59,075 nucleotides of DNA, taken from positions 1 to 59,075 of the forward strand of contig NZ_JAHBAV010000019.1 in NCBI RefSeq assembly GCF_018390595.1. Reading direction: 5' to 3'. A program made the position numbers and the translations under genes. Under the pieces are notes generated by a model. The model did not search any database and was not told the origin of the DNA. It saw only the letters and a program-made list of their open reading frames with translations. This DNA comes from Dietzia massiliensis. GTDB taxonomy: Bacteria > Actinomycetota > Actinomycetes > Mycobacteriales > Mycobacteriaceae. Below are positions 19,201 through 29,352 of this stretch, one piece after another (the first letter of the stretch is position 1; each line of letters opens with the position of its first letter).

Positions 19201-19254
19201 CAGTGGGATCGCGATCAGGGCGGCCACGGCATGGGCCACGAGGATCACGATCAC
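16210..19254 (-). CDS. mnhA: Na+/H+ antiporter MnhA-MnhB fusion (MrpAB)
   Basis: The 1014-residue protein is the largest Mrp subunit. Residues 1 to about 500 are the NuoL-like antiporter domain ([74 protein letters not shown]). Residues up to about 790 form the MnhA-specific C-terminal region ([34 protein letters not shown]). The last 200 carry a complete MnhB domain ([45 protein letters not shown]), so no separate mnhB is expected. GTG 19254 has AAGGAGAGG upstream. It heads the six-gene operon for Na+ and pH homeostasis. Confidence 0.95.
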   Translation of the reverse strand: [1014 protein letters not shown]

Positions 19255-19355
19255 CGGCGGCTCCTCTCCTTGCGTCGATCGGACGACGACATGCGGATGG
19301 ACCCGCCGGGAGGGGGCGGGCGACCGGTGTCGACCGGGGCGTGGTTACTGCGCTT

Positions 19356-19361
19356 ACTTTA
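19356..19361 (-). promoter_or_regulatory. Candidate -10 of the mnh operon promoter
   Basis: Minus-strand TGTAAAGT contains a TAAAGT hexamer with a TG extension, about 100 nt before the mnhA start. It is the most AT-rich point of the 130-bp gap between the LeuA-like gene and mnhA. No clear -35 is seen. Confidence 0.4.
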
Positions 19362-19384
19362 CAGAACAGCGTTTCGAGCCGCTT

Positions 19385-19960
19385 TCACCGCAGGTGAAGA
19401 CGGGTCGCTGCGCTGAGCAGCGCGGAGATGGACGCCTCCGCCGCGGTCTGGCCGAAGCCGAGTGCCCACGTCTCGCGCCTGCCGCTCGTCGCTCGCAGGA
19501 TGGTGCACCACGACGACGTCGCCTCGTCGAACCCGCGCCCCTCGTACTGGTGGAACCGCTCGATCTCGGCGGGCGCGCCGACCCGGCTCAGCATCTCCGA
19601 CATCGCCGTGAGGTCGCCACAGGACTCGGTGGTGAGACGGTGAGCGCGGAAGTCTCCGGGCGCGTCGTCGGCGGTGCGGGTGGCCAGGATCGCCTCGTAG
19701 GCGGTGATCCCACGACCGAGCGGGCGCCGCGAGAAATCGGCCAGGTGGAAGTGGTCGGACGAGGGGGCGTAGGTGTCGACGAGGGCCCGCCAGTCCATCC
19801 CGGCCGCCTCCTCGGCGAATCCGCGGGGCATGCGCCGCCCGAAGCGTTCGGCGAAGGGGCAGGGCGTCTCGGCGTCGCGGGCGGTGGTGGCATCGGAGCC
19901 GGCGCTGCGGATGGTGCGGCCGTTGATGGCGCCGCGGAGGTGGTGCGCGGGGGCGTTCAT
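19385..19960 (-). CDS. Stand-alone LeuA regulatory (allosteric) domain-like protein
   Basis: The 191-residue protein has no catalytic TIM barrel. Its C-terminal 80 residues resemble the leucine-binding regulatory domain of 2-isopropylmalate synthase: GDLTAMSEMLSRVGAPAEIERF, a central GRGFDEATSSWCTIL, and RETWALGFGQTAAEASISALLSA, which parallels the KTVWGVGI..SITTASLRAVVSAVNR end of mycobacterial LeuA. The first 110 residues (MDWRALVDTYAPSSDHFHLADFSRRPLGRGITAYEAIL) are of unknown fold. ATG 19960 is chosen because GAGAAG sits just upstream. It is preceded by a leader ORF with Ile-Leu-Val-Val codons. A leucine-sensing role is inferred. Confidence 0.72.
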   Translation of the reverse strand: MNAPAHHLRGAINGRTIRSAGSDATTARDAETPCPFAERFGRRMPRGFAEEAAGMDWRALVDTYAPSSDHFHLADFSRRPLGRGITAYEAILATRTADDAPGDFRAHRLTTESCGDLTAMSEMLSRVGAPAEIERFHQYEGRGFDEATSSWCTILRATSGRRETWALGFGQTAAEASISALLSAATRLHLR

Positions 19961-19970
19961 GGTGTTCTCG

Positions 19971-20005
19971 CTTCTCGACGTCGGTGAGGATGACCGACGG
20001 AGAAA
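19971..20005 (-). promoter_or_regulatory. Hairpin sequestering the ribosome-binding site of the LeuA-like gene
   Basis: On the minus strand TTTCTC (20005-20000) and CGTCGGT (19999-19993) pair with ACCGACG (19985-19979) and GAGAAG (19976-19971). The result is a 13-bp stem, one pair being a wobble, with a 7-nt loop and a 2-nt bulge. GAGAAG is the probable Shine-Dalgarno of the gene starting at 19960, so the structure would block initiation. Confidence 0.5.
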
Positions 20006-20014
20006 GAGCAACCA

Positions 20015-20050
20015 CGCAACGGGGGTGCCGGTCTGTCAGGCCCCGTTACG
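20015..20050 (-). promoter_or_regulatory. Attenuator hairpin overlapping the end of the leader ORF
   Basis: Minus-strand CGTAACGGGG (20050-20041, the last sense codons of the leader) pairs with CCCCGTTGCG (20024-20015): 9 Watson-Crick pairs and one wobble, 16-nt loop. A ribosome stalled on the Ile-Leu-Val-Val codons would cover the 5' arm. Nucleotides 20016-20011 can alternatively pair, with one bulge, with 19985-19979 of the next hairpin. Confidence 0.5.
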
Positions 20051-20077
20051 TCCGGTTACTACGAGAATCTTCCGCAT
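20036..20077 (-). CDS. Branched-chain amino-acid leader peptide (candidate attenuator ORF)
   Basis: A 13-codon ORF reads MRKILVVTGRNGA-stop, with four consecutive branched-chain codons (Ile, Leu, Val, Val). Its ATG lies 7 nt after a TATGGT -10 hexamer, the same leaderless layout as many genes here. It precedes the LeuA-regulatory-domain-like gene by 75 nt filled with competing hairpins. The composition and structures are what ribosome-mediated attenuation by branched-chain amino acids requires. It was read directly from the sequence; translation and function are inferred. Confidence 0.62.
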   Translation of the reverse strand: MRKILVVTGRNGA

Positions 20078-20084
20078 GGTCCCC

Positions 20085-20090
20085 ACCATA
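20085..20090 (-). promoter_or_regulatory. -10 element of leader peptide transcript
   Basis: Minus-strand TATGGT, 7 nt, then ATG 20077. It places a leaderless promoter between the AAA ATPase gene and the leader. Confidence 0.55.
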
Positions 20091-20150
20091 GGCCGCCGCC
20101 CGCGGACCCGGCAAGCCCGTGTGGCCGACGCCTCGGGGTCCCGGGCCCGC

Positions 20151-22457
20151 TCAGTCGGCGCGCCGCTCCGCGTAGAGCCGCAGGTTCTCGACCTGGTCGG
20201 GGTCGAGCGACGGCCGCACGGCGCTGCGGGCGCGGGCCACGTCGTCGGCGGTGACCTCGGCCGCGTCGATGTCGCGGCGCATGGCGGTCAGCGCCGACTC
20301 GCGCAGCAGGGCCGCGCAGTCGGCGGCGGAGTATCCGTCGAGGTCGGCGGCGAGCTCGTCCAGGTCCACGTCGTCGGCCAACGGGACGTCACGGCCGGCC
20401 GCGCGCAGGATGTCGGCGCGGGCCTCCGCGTCCGGCGGCGGCACGAACACCAGTCGCTCGAGCCGCCCCGGTCGCAGCAGTGCGGGATCGATGAGCTCGG
20501 GTCGGTTGGTGGCGCCGAGGATGACCACGTCGCCCAGCGGTTCGGCGCCGTCGAGTTCGGTGAGCAAGGCGGCCACGACGCGGTCGCCCACGCCGGAGTC
20601 GCCGGTCTGGCCGCGACGTGGGGCGAGGGCGTCGATCTCGTCGAGGAACACCAGGGACGGCGCCGAGTCGCGGGCTTTGCGGAACAGGTCGCGGACCGCC
20701 TTCTCCGACGACCCGACCCACTTGTCCATGAGCTCGGCGCCCTTGACCATGTGCACGGTCAATCGCCCACTCGCCGCGAGCGCACGGACCACGAACGTCT
20801 TGCCGCAGCCGGGCGGGCCGTACAGCAGGACACCCCGCGGTGGCTGCACGCCGAGGCGCTCGAAGGACTCGCGGTGCTGCAGCGGCCACAGCACCGTCTC
20901 GGTGAGCGCCTGACGCACCTCCTCCATGTCGCCGACGTCGTCGAGCGTGATCGAGCCCAGGCTCAGCTCCTCCGTCCCCGAGCGGGAGAGCGGCCGGATC
21001 ACGCTGATGGCGCCGAGGAGGTCCTCCTGCTCGAGGCGGGCGCCGGAGAGGGCGTCGTCCGCGGCTCCCGTGCCGTCGGTGCCGCCGTCGGTGCCGCCGG
21101 CGGCACGGGCGGCCGCGCGCAGGGCCGCCTCGCGGGTCAGCGCCCGCATGTCGCCCGCCACGTAGCCGGGCGTGCGGTCGGCGACGGCGGACAGGTCGAG
21201 GTCCGCGGTGGGCACGTCCCGCAGCATGACGGCCAACAGGGCGGCGCGGTCGGCGGCGTCGGGCAGCGGCAGGTCCAGGACGCGGTCGCACACGTCGGGC
21301 TCGCGCAGTCGGGAGTCGGCGTCCTCCGGCCGGACGCACGTCGCGACCAGCGCCGCACCCGGGGCCGCGACCACCGACCTCAACCGGTCCAGGACCAGGG
21401 TGGAGACCGGCTCGGACTCGGCCGGCAGCAGCGCGTCGACGTCGGTCACCAGCAGGATCCCGCCGTGTTCACGCGTGCGCTCGGCGGCCGCCCGCACCGC
21501 CTCCAACCGTGACGCCGGGTCGAGGGAGCCGACCGACGGCCCGTCGATCACCTCGAGACGCCGGTCGCCGGCGACCGACCGCACGAGCGTCGCCTTGCCG
21601 ACCCCCGGCGGCCCCGCCACCAGGACCCCGAGGTGCGGCGACGCGCCGAGCGTCCGCAGCAGTTCCGACCGGTCCAGCGCGAGCGAGAGCCACTGCTCCA
21701 GCACCTCGGCCTGGTCGCCCACGCCCACGAGATCCTCGCGCGCGACGGCCGTGATGGCCGAACCGTCGGCCCCACCCGCGCTCCCGGCACCCGCGGTCGG
21801 CCCGGCGGCCGCGGTCCCGGACGACCCCGGAGCGTGGACGCGGCCCGCGGCGGGACCGGCGGGGGAGAGGGAACTCGTCGTCGTCGCCGTCGTCCCCGCC
21901 GCGCCCGTCACCACCGCGGTGGTGGGCTGCACGGACACGATGCCGTCGGGAACGGTCGCGGTCACGGTGAGCAGCTCCGTGCTCCACTGCGCGCCCATCG
22001 TGTTGCGTAGGGTGCGGGTGGTGTCCCCGGTGGGGAAGTCGGGCCCGAGGTCGCGGGGCAGCAGCGTCACCGAATCGCCGACGCGCACCACCTTGCCCAG
22101 CAGCGCCGACCGCAGCACCCGCTCGGCGACCCCCCGCCCCGCCGGCGGGAGCCCCTGCACCTCGATCGACTGCGCACCCGTGACCTGCGCGGCCCGCACG
22201 GTGACGCGTGCGTCCTCGCCGAGACCACAGTTGGCGGCCACGACTTCGTCCACCACGAGGATCCCGCTCGGCGAACCCGGCTTCGCGGCGGCCACCACCG
22301 CCCCCGTGGTCCGGGCGCCGACGATCTCGATCGCGTCCCACTCCCGCATCCCCAGCGCGAGGATCACCTCGGGGTGCGCGCGCACGATGCCCCGGCGGGA
22401 GTCGGCCGCGGAGGCGGACAGTCGCAGGGTCAGGTCCAGATCCGGGCGCGCGTTCAC
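20151..22457 (-). CDS. CDC48-like double AAA ATPase (Rv0435c-like)
   Basis: The 768-residue protein has a CDC48-type N-domain (residues 1-90, ADSRRGIVRAHPEVILALGMREWDAIEI), a Gly/Ala/Thr-rich linker, and two AAA modules. D1 (about 255-460) is degenerate: its Walker A is GPPGVGKAT, with Ala for the usual Thr/Ser after Lys, and its Walker B is LLVTDVDAL, lacking the catalytic Glu. D2 (about 500-740) is intact, with GPPGCGKT, LVFLDEIDAL and GATNRPELIDPALLRPGRLERLV. It probably remodels or unfolds proteins using D2. GTG 22457 lies 7 nt after TAGGCT. Substrate unknown. Confidence 0.9.
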   Translation of the reverse strand: MNARPDLDLTLRLSASAADSRRGIVRAHPEVILALGMREWDAIEIVGARTTGAVVAAAKPGSPSGILVVDEVVAANCGLGEDARVTVRAAQVTGAQSIEVQGLPPAGRGVAERVLRSALLGKVVRVGDSVTLLPRDLGPDFPTGDTTRTLRNTMGAQWSTELLTVTATVPDGIVSVQPTTAVVTGAAGTTATTTSSLSPAGPAAGRVHAPGSSGTAAAGPTAGAGSAGGADGSAITAVAREDLVGVGDQAEVLEQWLSLALDRSELLRTLGASPHLGVLVAGPPGVGKATLVRSVAGDRRLEVIDGPSVGSLDPASRLEAVRAAAERTREHGGILLVTDVDALLPAESEPVSTLVLDRLRSVVAAPGAALVATCVRPEDADSRLREPDVCDRVLDLPLPDAADRAALLAVMLRDVPTADLDLSAVADRTPGYVAGDMRALTREAALRAAARAAGGTDGGTDGTGAADDALSGARLEQEDLLGAISVIRPLSRSGTEELSLGSITLDDVGDMEEVRQALTETVLWPLQHRESFERLGVQPPRGVLLYGPPGCGKTFVVRALAASGRLTVHMVKGAELMDKWVGSSEKAVRDLFRKARDSAPSLVFLDEIDALAPRRGQTGDSGVGDRVVAALLTELDGAEPLGDVVILGATNRPELIDPALLRPGRLERLVFVPPPDAEARADILRAAGRDVPLADDVDLDELAADLDGYSAADCAALLRESALTAMRRDIDAAEVTADDVARARSAVRPSLDPDQVENLRLYAERRAD

Positions 22458-22464
22458 GCCGCCG

Positions 22465-22470
22465 AGCCTA
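22465..22470 (-). promoter_or_regulatory. -10 element of leaderless AAA ATPase gene
   Basis: Minus-strand TAGGCT, 7 nt, then GTG 22457. Confidence 0.6.
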
Positions 22471-22495
22471 TCGGCGCGCCGTCACGGCCCGGCGG

Positions 22496-23719
22496 TCAGA
22501 GGCCGACGCTGTGCTTGATGGCGTTCCACGCGACGGGGATCTGGCGCGAGTAGTAGGACCAGTTGTGCATGCCCGTGGGGAGGTGGTCGATGCGCGCCGG
22601 GATCCCCAGCTGCCGCAGGCGGCGGTCGGCGTCCCACGTGCACCGGTCCGTGGCCTGCTCGAGCGCCATGCCGGCGACGAAGTTGGCCGCGTCGTTGTTG
22701 TACGCCTCCCAGTCACCGGGGTTGGCCACGCCGGTGCTGGACGAGAGATAGATGGCCTTGCCGCGCAGGTTCTCCGCGTTGATGAGGGCGTCGTGGGCGG
22801 CCCACTGCTCGTTGCCGGGCTCGCCCCACATGTTGGTGAGCGTCGCGCCGCGGCTCTCGACCGTGTAGCGGGTGAGGATCTGGCCGAGCGCGTCGGTGGA
22901 GTAGCAGCCGGAGACGCCGAACACGCCGTTGTACAGGTCCGGGTGCCGGGTCGCGATGGTCACGGCCGCGCCGGCGCCCATCGAGATGCCGCCGATCGCG
23001 CGGTTGGTGTTGGCGCTGAGGCGGGGCTCGGCGATCCGCGGGAGGTCGCGGGTGATGAACGTTTCCCACTTGCTGATGCCCAGCACGGGGTCGGGCGCGT
23101 TCCAGTCGGACCACATGGAGCCCTGGCCACCCGTGGGGATGATGAGGTTGACGTTCTGATCGGCGAACTGCTCGGCCGCGCCCCACTGCATGAAGCCGCT
23201 GGGCAGCTCGGAACCCACGCCGTCGAGGAGGTAGAGGAACGGCGCGCCGGCGCCGCCGCCCGGGGCGCGGAAGACCTCGACGGTGATGCCGCGCTGCATG
23301 TCCGCGGAGTCGATGAGCCAGCGCTCGTAACGGCCGTTCTTCTCCAGGACCTCGACGAACTTCGTCTCGCGGATGTTCGGGTTGGGCTGCGGCGACGGCG
23401 GCGGCGGGCCGGCGAACATGTTGGGCGAGAAGCCGAGCCGGTGGGCGATGTTCATCATCGACGAGCCCGAAGAGCCGGGGAGGTTGCCGAAGTAGAGGAG
23501 TTGGCTCAGGCTCTCGGGCGAGATGGTGCCGAGGGCGTCGTTGGCGACCTGCTCGGGGCTGATCGAGCCGGGCAGGCCCTGGGCCTGCGCCGATGCCGGG
23601 AGGAGGCCGACGCTCAGGGCCGCGGCGGCGGCGGTGGCGAGCAGGGCGCGGCCCGCTCGGCGGGCGGCGGAGGCCCGCCGGGTGCTCGGCACGGCGGCGC
23701 CGGGTGCGGGGACGGTCAT
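22496..23719 (-). CDS. Secreted mycolyltransferase (antigen 85/Cmt family)
   Basis: Transfers mycolyl groups between trehalose mycolates, arabinogalactan or proteins in the outer envelope. The 407-residue precursor has a long signal peptide (RRAGRALLATAAAAALSVGLLPASAQA, cleavage near residue 46) and then a family-unusual spacer of about 70 residues rich in Ser, Asn and Pro (FAGPPPPSPQPNPN). The alpha/beta-hydrolase domain follows: LYLLDGVGSELPSGF, the nucleophile elbow GGISMGAG (Ser246), GVFGVSGCYS and a C-terminal GMHNWSYYSRQIP with the catalytic His. AAGGAG precedes ATG 23719, and a GATAGT -10-like box lies about 50 nt upstream. Confidence 0.92.
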   Translation of the reverse strand: MTVPAPGAAVPSTRRASAARRAGRALLATAAAAALSVGLLPASAQAQGLPGSISPEQVANDALGTISPESLSQLLYFGNLPGSSGSSMMNIAHRLGFSPNMFAGPPPPSPQPNPNIRETKFVEVLEKNGRYERWLIDSADMQRGITVEVFRAPGGGAGAPFLYLLDGVGSELPSGFMQWGAAEQFADQNVNLIIPTGGQGSMWSDWNAPDPVLGISKWETFITRDLPRIAEPRLSANTNRAIGGISMGAGAAVTIATRHPDLYNGVFGVSGCYSTDALGQILTRYTVESRGATLTNMWGEPGNEQWAAHDALINAENLRGKAIYLSSSTGVANPGDWEAYNNDAANFVAGMALEQATDRCTWDADRRLRQLGIPARIDHLPTGMHNWSYYSRQIPVAWNAIKHSVGL

Positions 23720-23832
23720 GGCGGCTCCTTGCTCCGGGCAGCCGGGACTGGACAGCCGCCACTGCCCCACTATCGCACTGTTCCGTCACACTGTTACCGG
23801 GAGCGCGTGGTGGCTCGGTGCCCCGCCCCCGG

Positions 23833-25284
23833 TCAGCGGTAGCGCTGGAGGAACGCCGCTTCGGCGAGCGCGATGCGTTCGATCTCCCGGGGGTCGACGC
23901 TCTCGTCGGGGGAGTGGATGGCGGCCGCCGGGTCCTCGACGCCGAACAGGGCGATGCTCGCGTCCGGGTGCGCGCGCTGCAGCGCCGTGCACAGCGGGAT
24001 CGACCCGCCCGAGCCGACCTCCGCGACCTCCTCGGCGCCGTAGGCCTGCGCGAGGCACTGCGAGAGCAGATCGTGCACCGGGTCGAAACCGCCGGCGGGC
24101 ACGGAGCGGAACGGGTGGCCGACGGCCTCGGGCTCGACCGTCACCCGGGCGTTCCAGGGGCGCCGGCGCTCGATGTGCGCGGTGAGCAGCCCCTGCGCCT
24201 CGACCGGGTCCATCCCCGGTGGGACGCGGAGGTTGATCAGGGCACGGGCGTGGGGCTGCACGGCCGCGATCGAGCCCTCGACCGGCGGGCAGTCGATGCC
24301 CAGCACCGTCACCGCGGGGCGGGCCCACACGAGGTCGGCCACCGGCGCGGCCGTGGAGACATCGACGCCGTCGAGGACGCCGGCATCGGCGCGGAACGTC
24401 TCCTCGGGGTAGGCCTGTCCGTCCCACCGCCCCGAGAAGTCGAGTCCGTCGACGGTGGTCGCCCCGGTCTGCGGGTCGCGCATGGAAGCGAGAATCGAGA
24501 GCAGTGCGGCCAGCGCGTCGGGCGCCGCGCCGCCGAACTGGCCGGAGTGGACCCCGGCCTCGAGGGTGTCGACGACGACGACGACGTTCGCGATCCCCCG
24601 GAGGCTGGTCGTCAGCGTGGGGGTGCCCACCGAGACGTTCCCGGAATCGGCGATGAGTATGGCGTCCGCCGCCACCAGGTCCGGCCGATCGGCCACGAGA
24701 TCGTCCAACCCTCCGCCACCGGTCTCCTCGGAACCCTCCACGACGATCCGGATCCCCAGGCCGTCCAGCGGGTCCGCCCCGGGCGAGCCGCCCTCGTCGT
24801 CGTCGTCCTCTCCGGGTGCTCCCACGGCGGCGAGGGCGCGCAGGGCGGTGAGGTGGACGACCAGGTTGCCCTTACAGTCGGCCGCGCCACGGCCGTACCA
24901 CCGGCCGTCACGCTCGGTCAGCTCCCACGGCGAGGAGGTCCACGCCCCCACGTCGCCCGCCGGTTGCACGTCGTAGTGGCTGTACAGCAACACCGTGGGC
25001 CGACCCGGCGCGGCGGGGCGGTGGGCGAACACGGCCCGCGACCCGTCGGACGTCTGGACCACCTCCACCGCGTCCGGTCCCAGACCCGGCACCGGCAGCT
25101 CGGCGAGCAGATCGCGGACCATCTCGCACGCCCGCTCGCAGGCCTCCGGCTCGGCCCCGTGCACCGACGGCACGGCGACGAGCGCGGCCAGGTCCGAGCG
25201 GGCGCGGTCGAGTTGCGCACCCACCGCGGCGGCCAGCGGCGCGAGCTCGGCGTGGGGGTCGGCGAACGCGGAGGAGTCGGTCAT
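23833..25284 (-). CDS. M20 family dipeptidase/metallopeptidase
   Basis: The 483-residue protein is a di-zinc M20 peptidase of the dipeptidase (CNDP/DapE-like) branch. Metal and catalytic motifs are TVLLYSHYDVQPAG (zinc His and following Asp), YGRGAADCKGN (bridging Asp), EGSEETGGGG (catalytic Glu plus zinc Glu) and a C-terminal His in GVEDPAAAIHSPDES. An acidic insertion (GEDDDDEGG) sits in the catalytic domain. ATG 25284 lies 7 nt after TATCCT, rejecting a much longer open frame that runs into the divergent gene. Substrate probably short peptides. Confidence 0.9.
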   Translation of the reverse strand: MTDSSAFADPHAELAPLAAAVGAQLDRARSDLAALVAVPSVHGAEPEACERACEMVRDLLAELPVPGLGPDAVEVVQTSDGSRAVFAHRPAAPGRPTVLLYSHYDVQPAGDVGAWTSSPWELTERDGRWYGRGAADCKGNLVVHLTALRALAAVGAPGEDDDDEGGSPGADPLDGLGIRIVVEGSEETGGGGLDDLVADRPDLVAADAILIADSGNVSVGTPTLTTSLRGIANVVVVVDTLEAGVHSGQFGGAAPDALAALLSILASMRDPQTGATTVDGLDFSGRWDGQAYPEETFRADAGVLDGVDVSTAAPVADLVWARPAVTVLGIDCPPVEGSIAAVQPHARALINLRVPPGMDPVEAQGLLTAHIERRRPWNARVTVEPEAVGHPFRSVPAGGFDPVHDLLSQCLAQAYGAEEVAEVGSGGSIPLCTALQRAHPDASIALFGVEDPAAAIHSPDESVDPREIERIALAEAAFLQRYR

Positions 25285-25291
25285 GGGCAAC

Positions 25292-25297
25292 AGGATA
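25292..25297 (-). promoter_or_regulatory. -10 element of leaderless M20 peptidase gene
   Basis: Minus-strand TATCCT, 7 nt, then ATG 25284. Confidence 0.55.
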
Positions 25298-25353
25298 GAG
25301 GTCGGGTCCGACACGGCCGCGCAAGATGAACAGCAAGTGAACGCGGAATGAAG

Positions 25354-25359
25354 TATGTT
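25354..25359 (+). promoter_or_regulatory. -10 element of leaderless gene at 25367
   Basis: TATGTT, 7 nt, then ATG 25367. Confidence 0.55.
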
Positions 25360-25366
25360 TGGAGTC

Positions 25367-26119
25367 ATGAGCAGCTTTGTGATCGTCGTCACTCCGGCGG
25401 ACGAGGAGTTCCGCGAGCTCGCGCACGTCGCCGAGCTCCCCCCGCGCCTCCGCGCCGATCTCGAGGCCCTGCGCGACGAGGTCGCCGAGCGTTTCCCCGG
25501 GGCGGAGGCCATCGGCGAGACCGGCGCGCTGTGCGCACGGCCCGAGATCGAGGGCGTCAGCGTCGTCATCCGTCCCGAGGTCATCACCCGCCCCCTCGTG
25601 GTCAACGCCGTCATGCGGTTGGCCGCGCCCCGCCAGCTCCGCGTCACCGCCCCCGAACTGGGGCTCGCCGCCGACCCGCGCGAGCGCATCGACGTCGACG
25701 TGAACCGGCGACCCACCATGGTCGGGGCGGGGATCGCCGACCACTCCGTCCGCGGCCGGCCGCGCGGCACGCTGCCGTGGGTCACCCGCGAGCTTCTCGG
25801 TCAGCTCGTGGAGCATCTCGAGATCGACGGGGACCGGCTGGAGCTGGAGGTCGACGACGAGCGGTGGTTCCGCTACGAGCGTTCCGGCGGCGCGCTGGTC
25901 GTCGAGGCCGCCGACGGCCCGGACGTCCCCGTCCGACGCGTCATGGTCCCCGTGGACGTGGCGCCCTCCGCGGCCGACGCCGGCTGGGCGTGGGCGCGGT
26001 GTGGCGCGGACTGGGCCCGGTTCCTCGAGGCGGGCACCGGCTCCGGGGAGGCGTCGGCCGACGTCGATTCCGCCGCCGCGCGCGTGACTGAACCGAGCAG
26101 CCCCGCATCGGCGGCCTGA
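25367..26119 (+). CDS. Conserved protein of unknown function
   Basis: The 250-residue soluble protein has no signal peptide, helix or domain I recognise. It is rich in Glu, Arg and Val; the middle third reads like an alternating beta sheet (VSVVIRPEVITRPLVVNAVMRLAAPRQLRVTAPELGLAADP). The last 25 residues are Ser/Ala-rich and probably disordered. The start at 25367 (MSSFVIVVTPADEEF) is fixed by a -10 box at leaderless distance; an in-frame ATG at 25355 would overlap that box. It is divergent from the M20 peptidase and convergent with a lipoprotein gene. Confidence 0.7.
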   Translation: MSSFVIVVTPADEEFRELAHVAELPPRLRADLEALRDEVAERFPGAEAIGETGALCARPEIEGVSVVIRPEVITRPLVVNAVMRLAAPRQLRVTAPELGLAADPRERIDVDVNRRPTMVGAGIADHSVRGRPRGTLPWVTRELLGQLVEHLEIDGDRLELEVDDERWFRYERSGGALVVEAADGPDVPVRRVMVPVDVAPSAADAGWAWARCGADWARFLEAGTGSGEASADVDSAAARVTEPSSPASAA

Positions 26120-26140
26120 GTCCTCGCCGATCCCGCGCGG

Positions 26141-29262
<3,122 letters not shown>

Positions 29263-29312
29263 TCTAAAAGCCCATGCGCGACTGACGCGCCCACACGCGC
29301 GCAGAGCAGGGT

Positions 29313-29348
29313 CCGTGGCCCGCACCGGTACACCGGTGCGGGCCACGG
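29313..29348 (+). terminator. groEL2 terminator
   Basis: CCGTGGCCCGCACCGGT (29313-29329) is the exact complement of 29332-29348: a 15-17-bp perfect stem, then CCTATTT. Confidence 0.88.
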
Positions 29349-29352
29349 CCTA

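Noticed and set aside
16195..19416. A 1073-codon open frame on the plus strand
   Set aside because: It lies wholly antisense to mnhA, whose product is an unmistakable antiporter subunit. The plus-strand translation is His/Glu/Gly/Gln-rich with no domain, as expected for a shadow frame in very GC-rich DNA.
22713..23789. Alternative frame starting upstream of the first mycolyltransferase (MTEQCDSGAV...)
   Set aside because: It is the +1 shadow of the mycolyltransferase; composition is Arg/Pro-rich and no ribosome-binding site is present, whereas AAGGAG precedes the real start.
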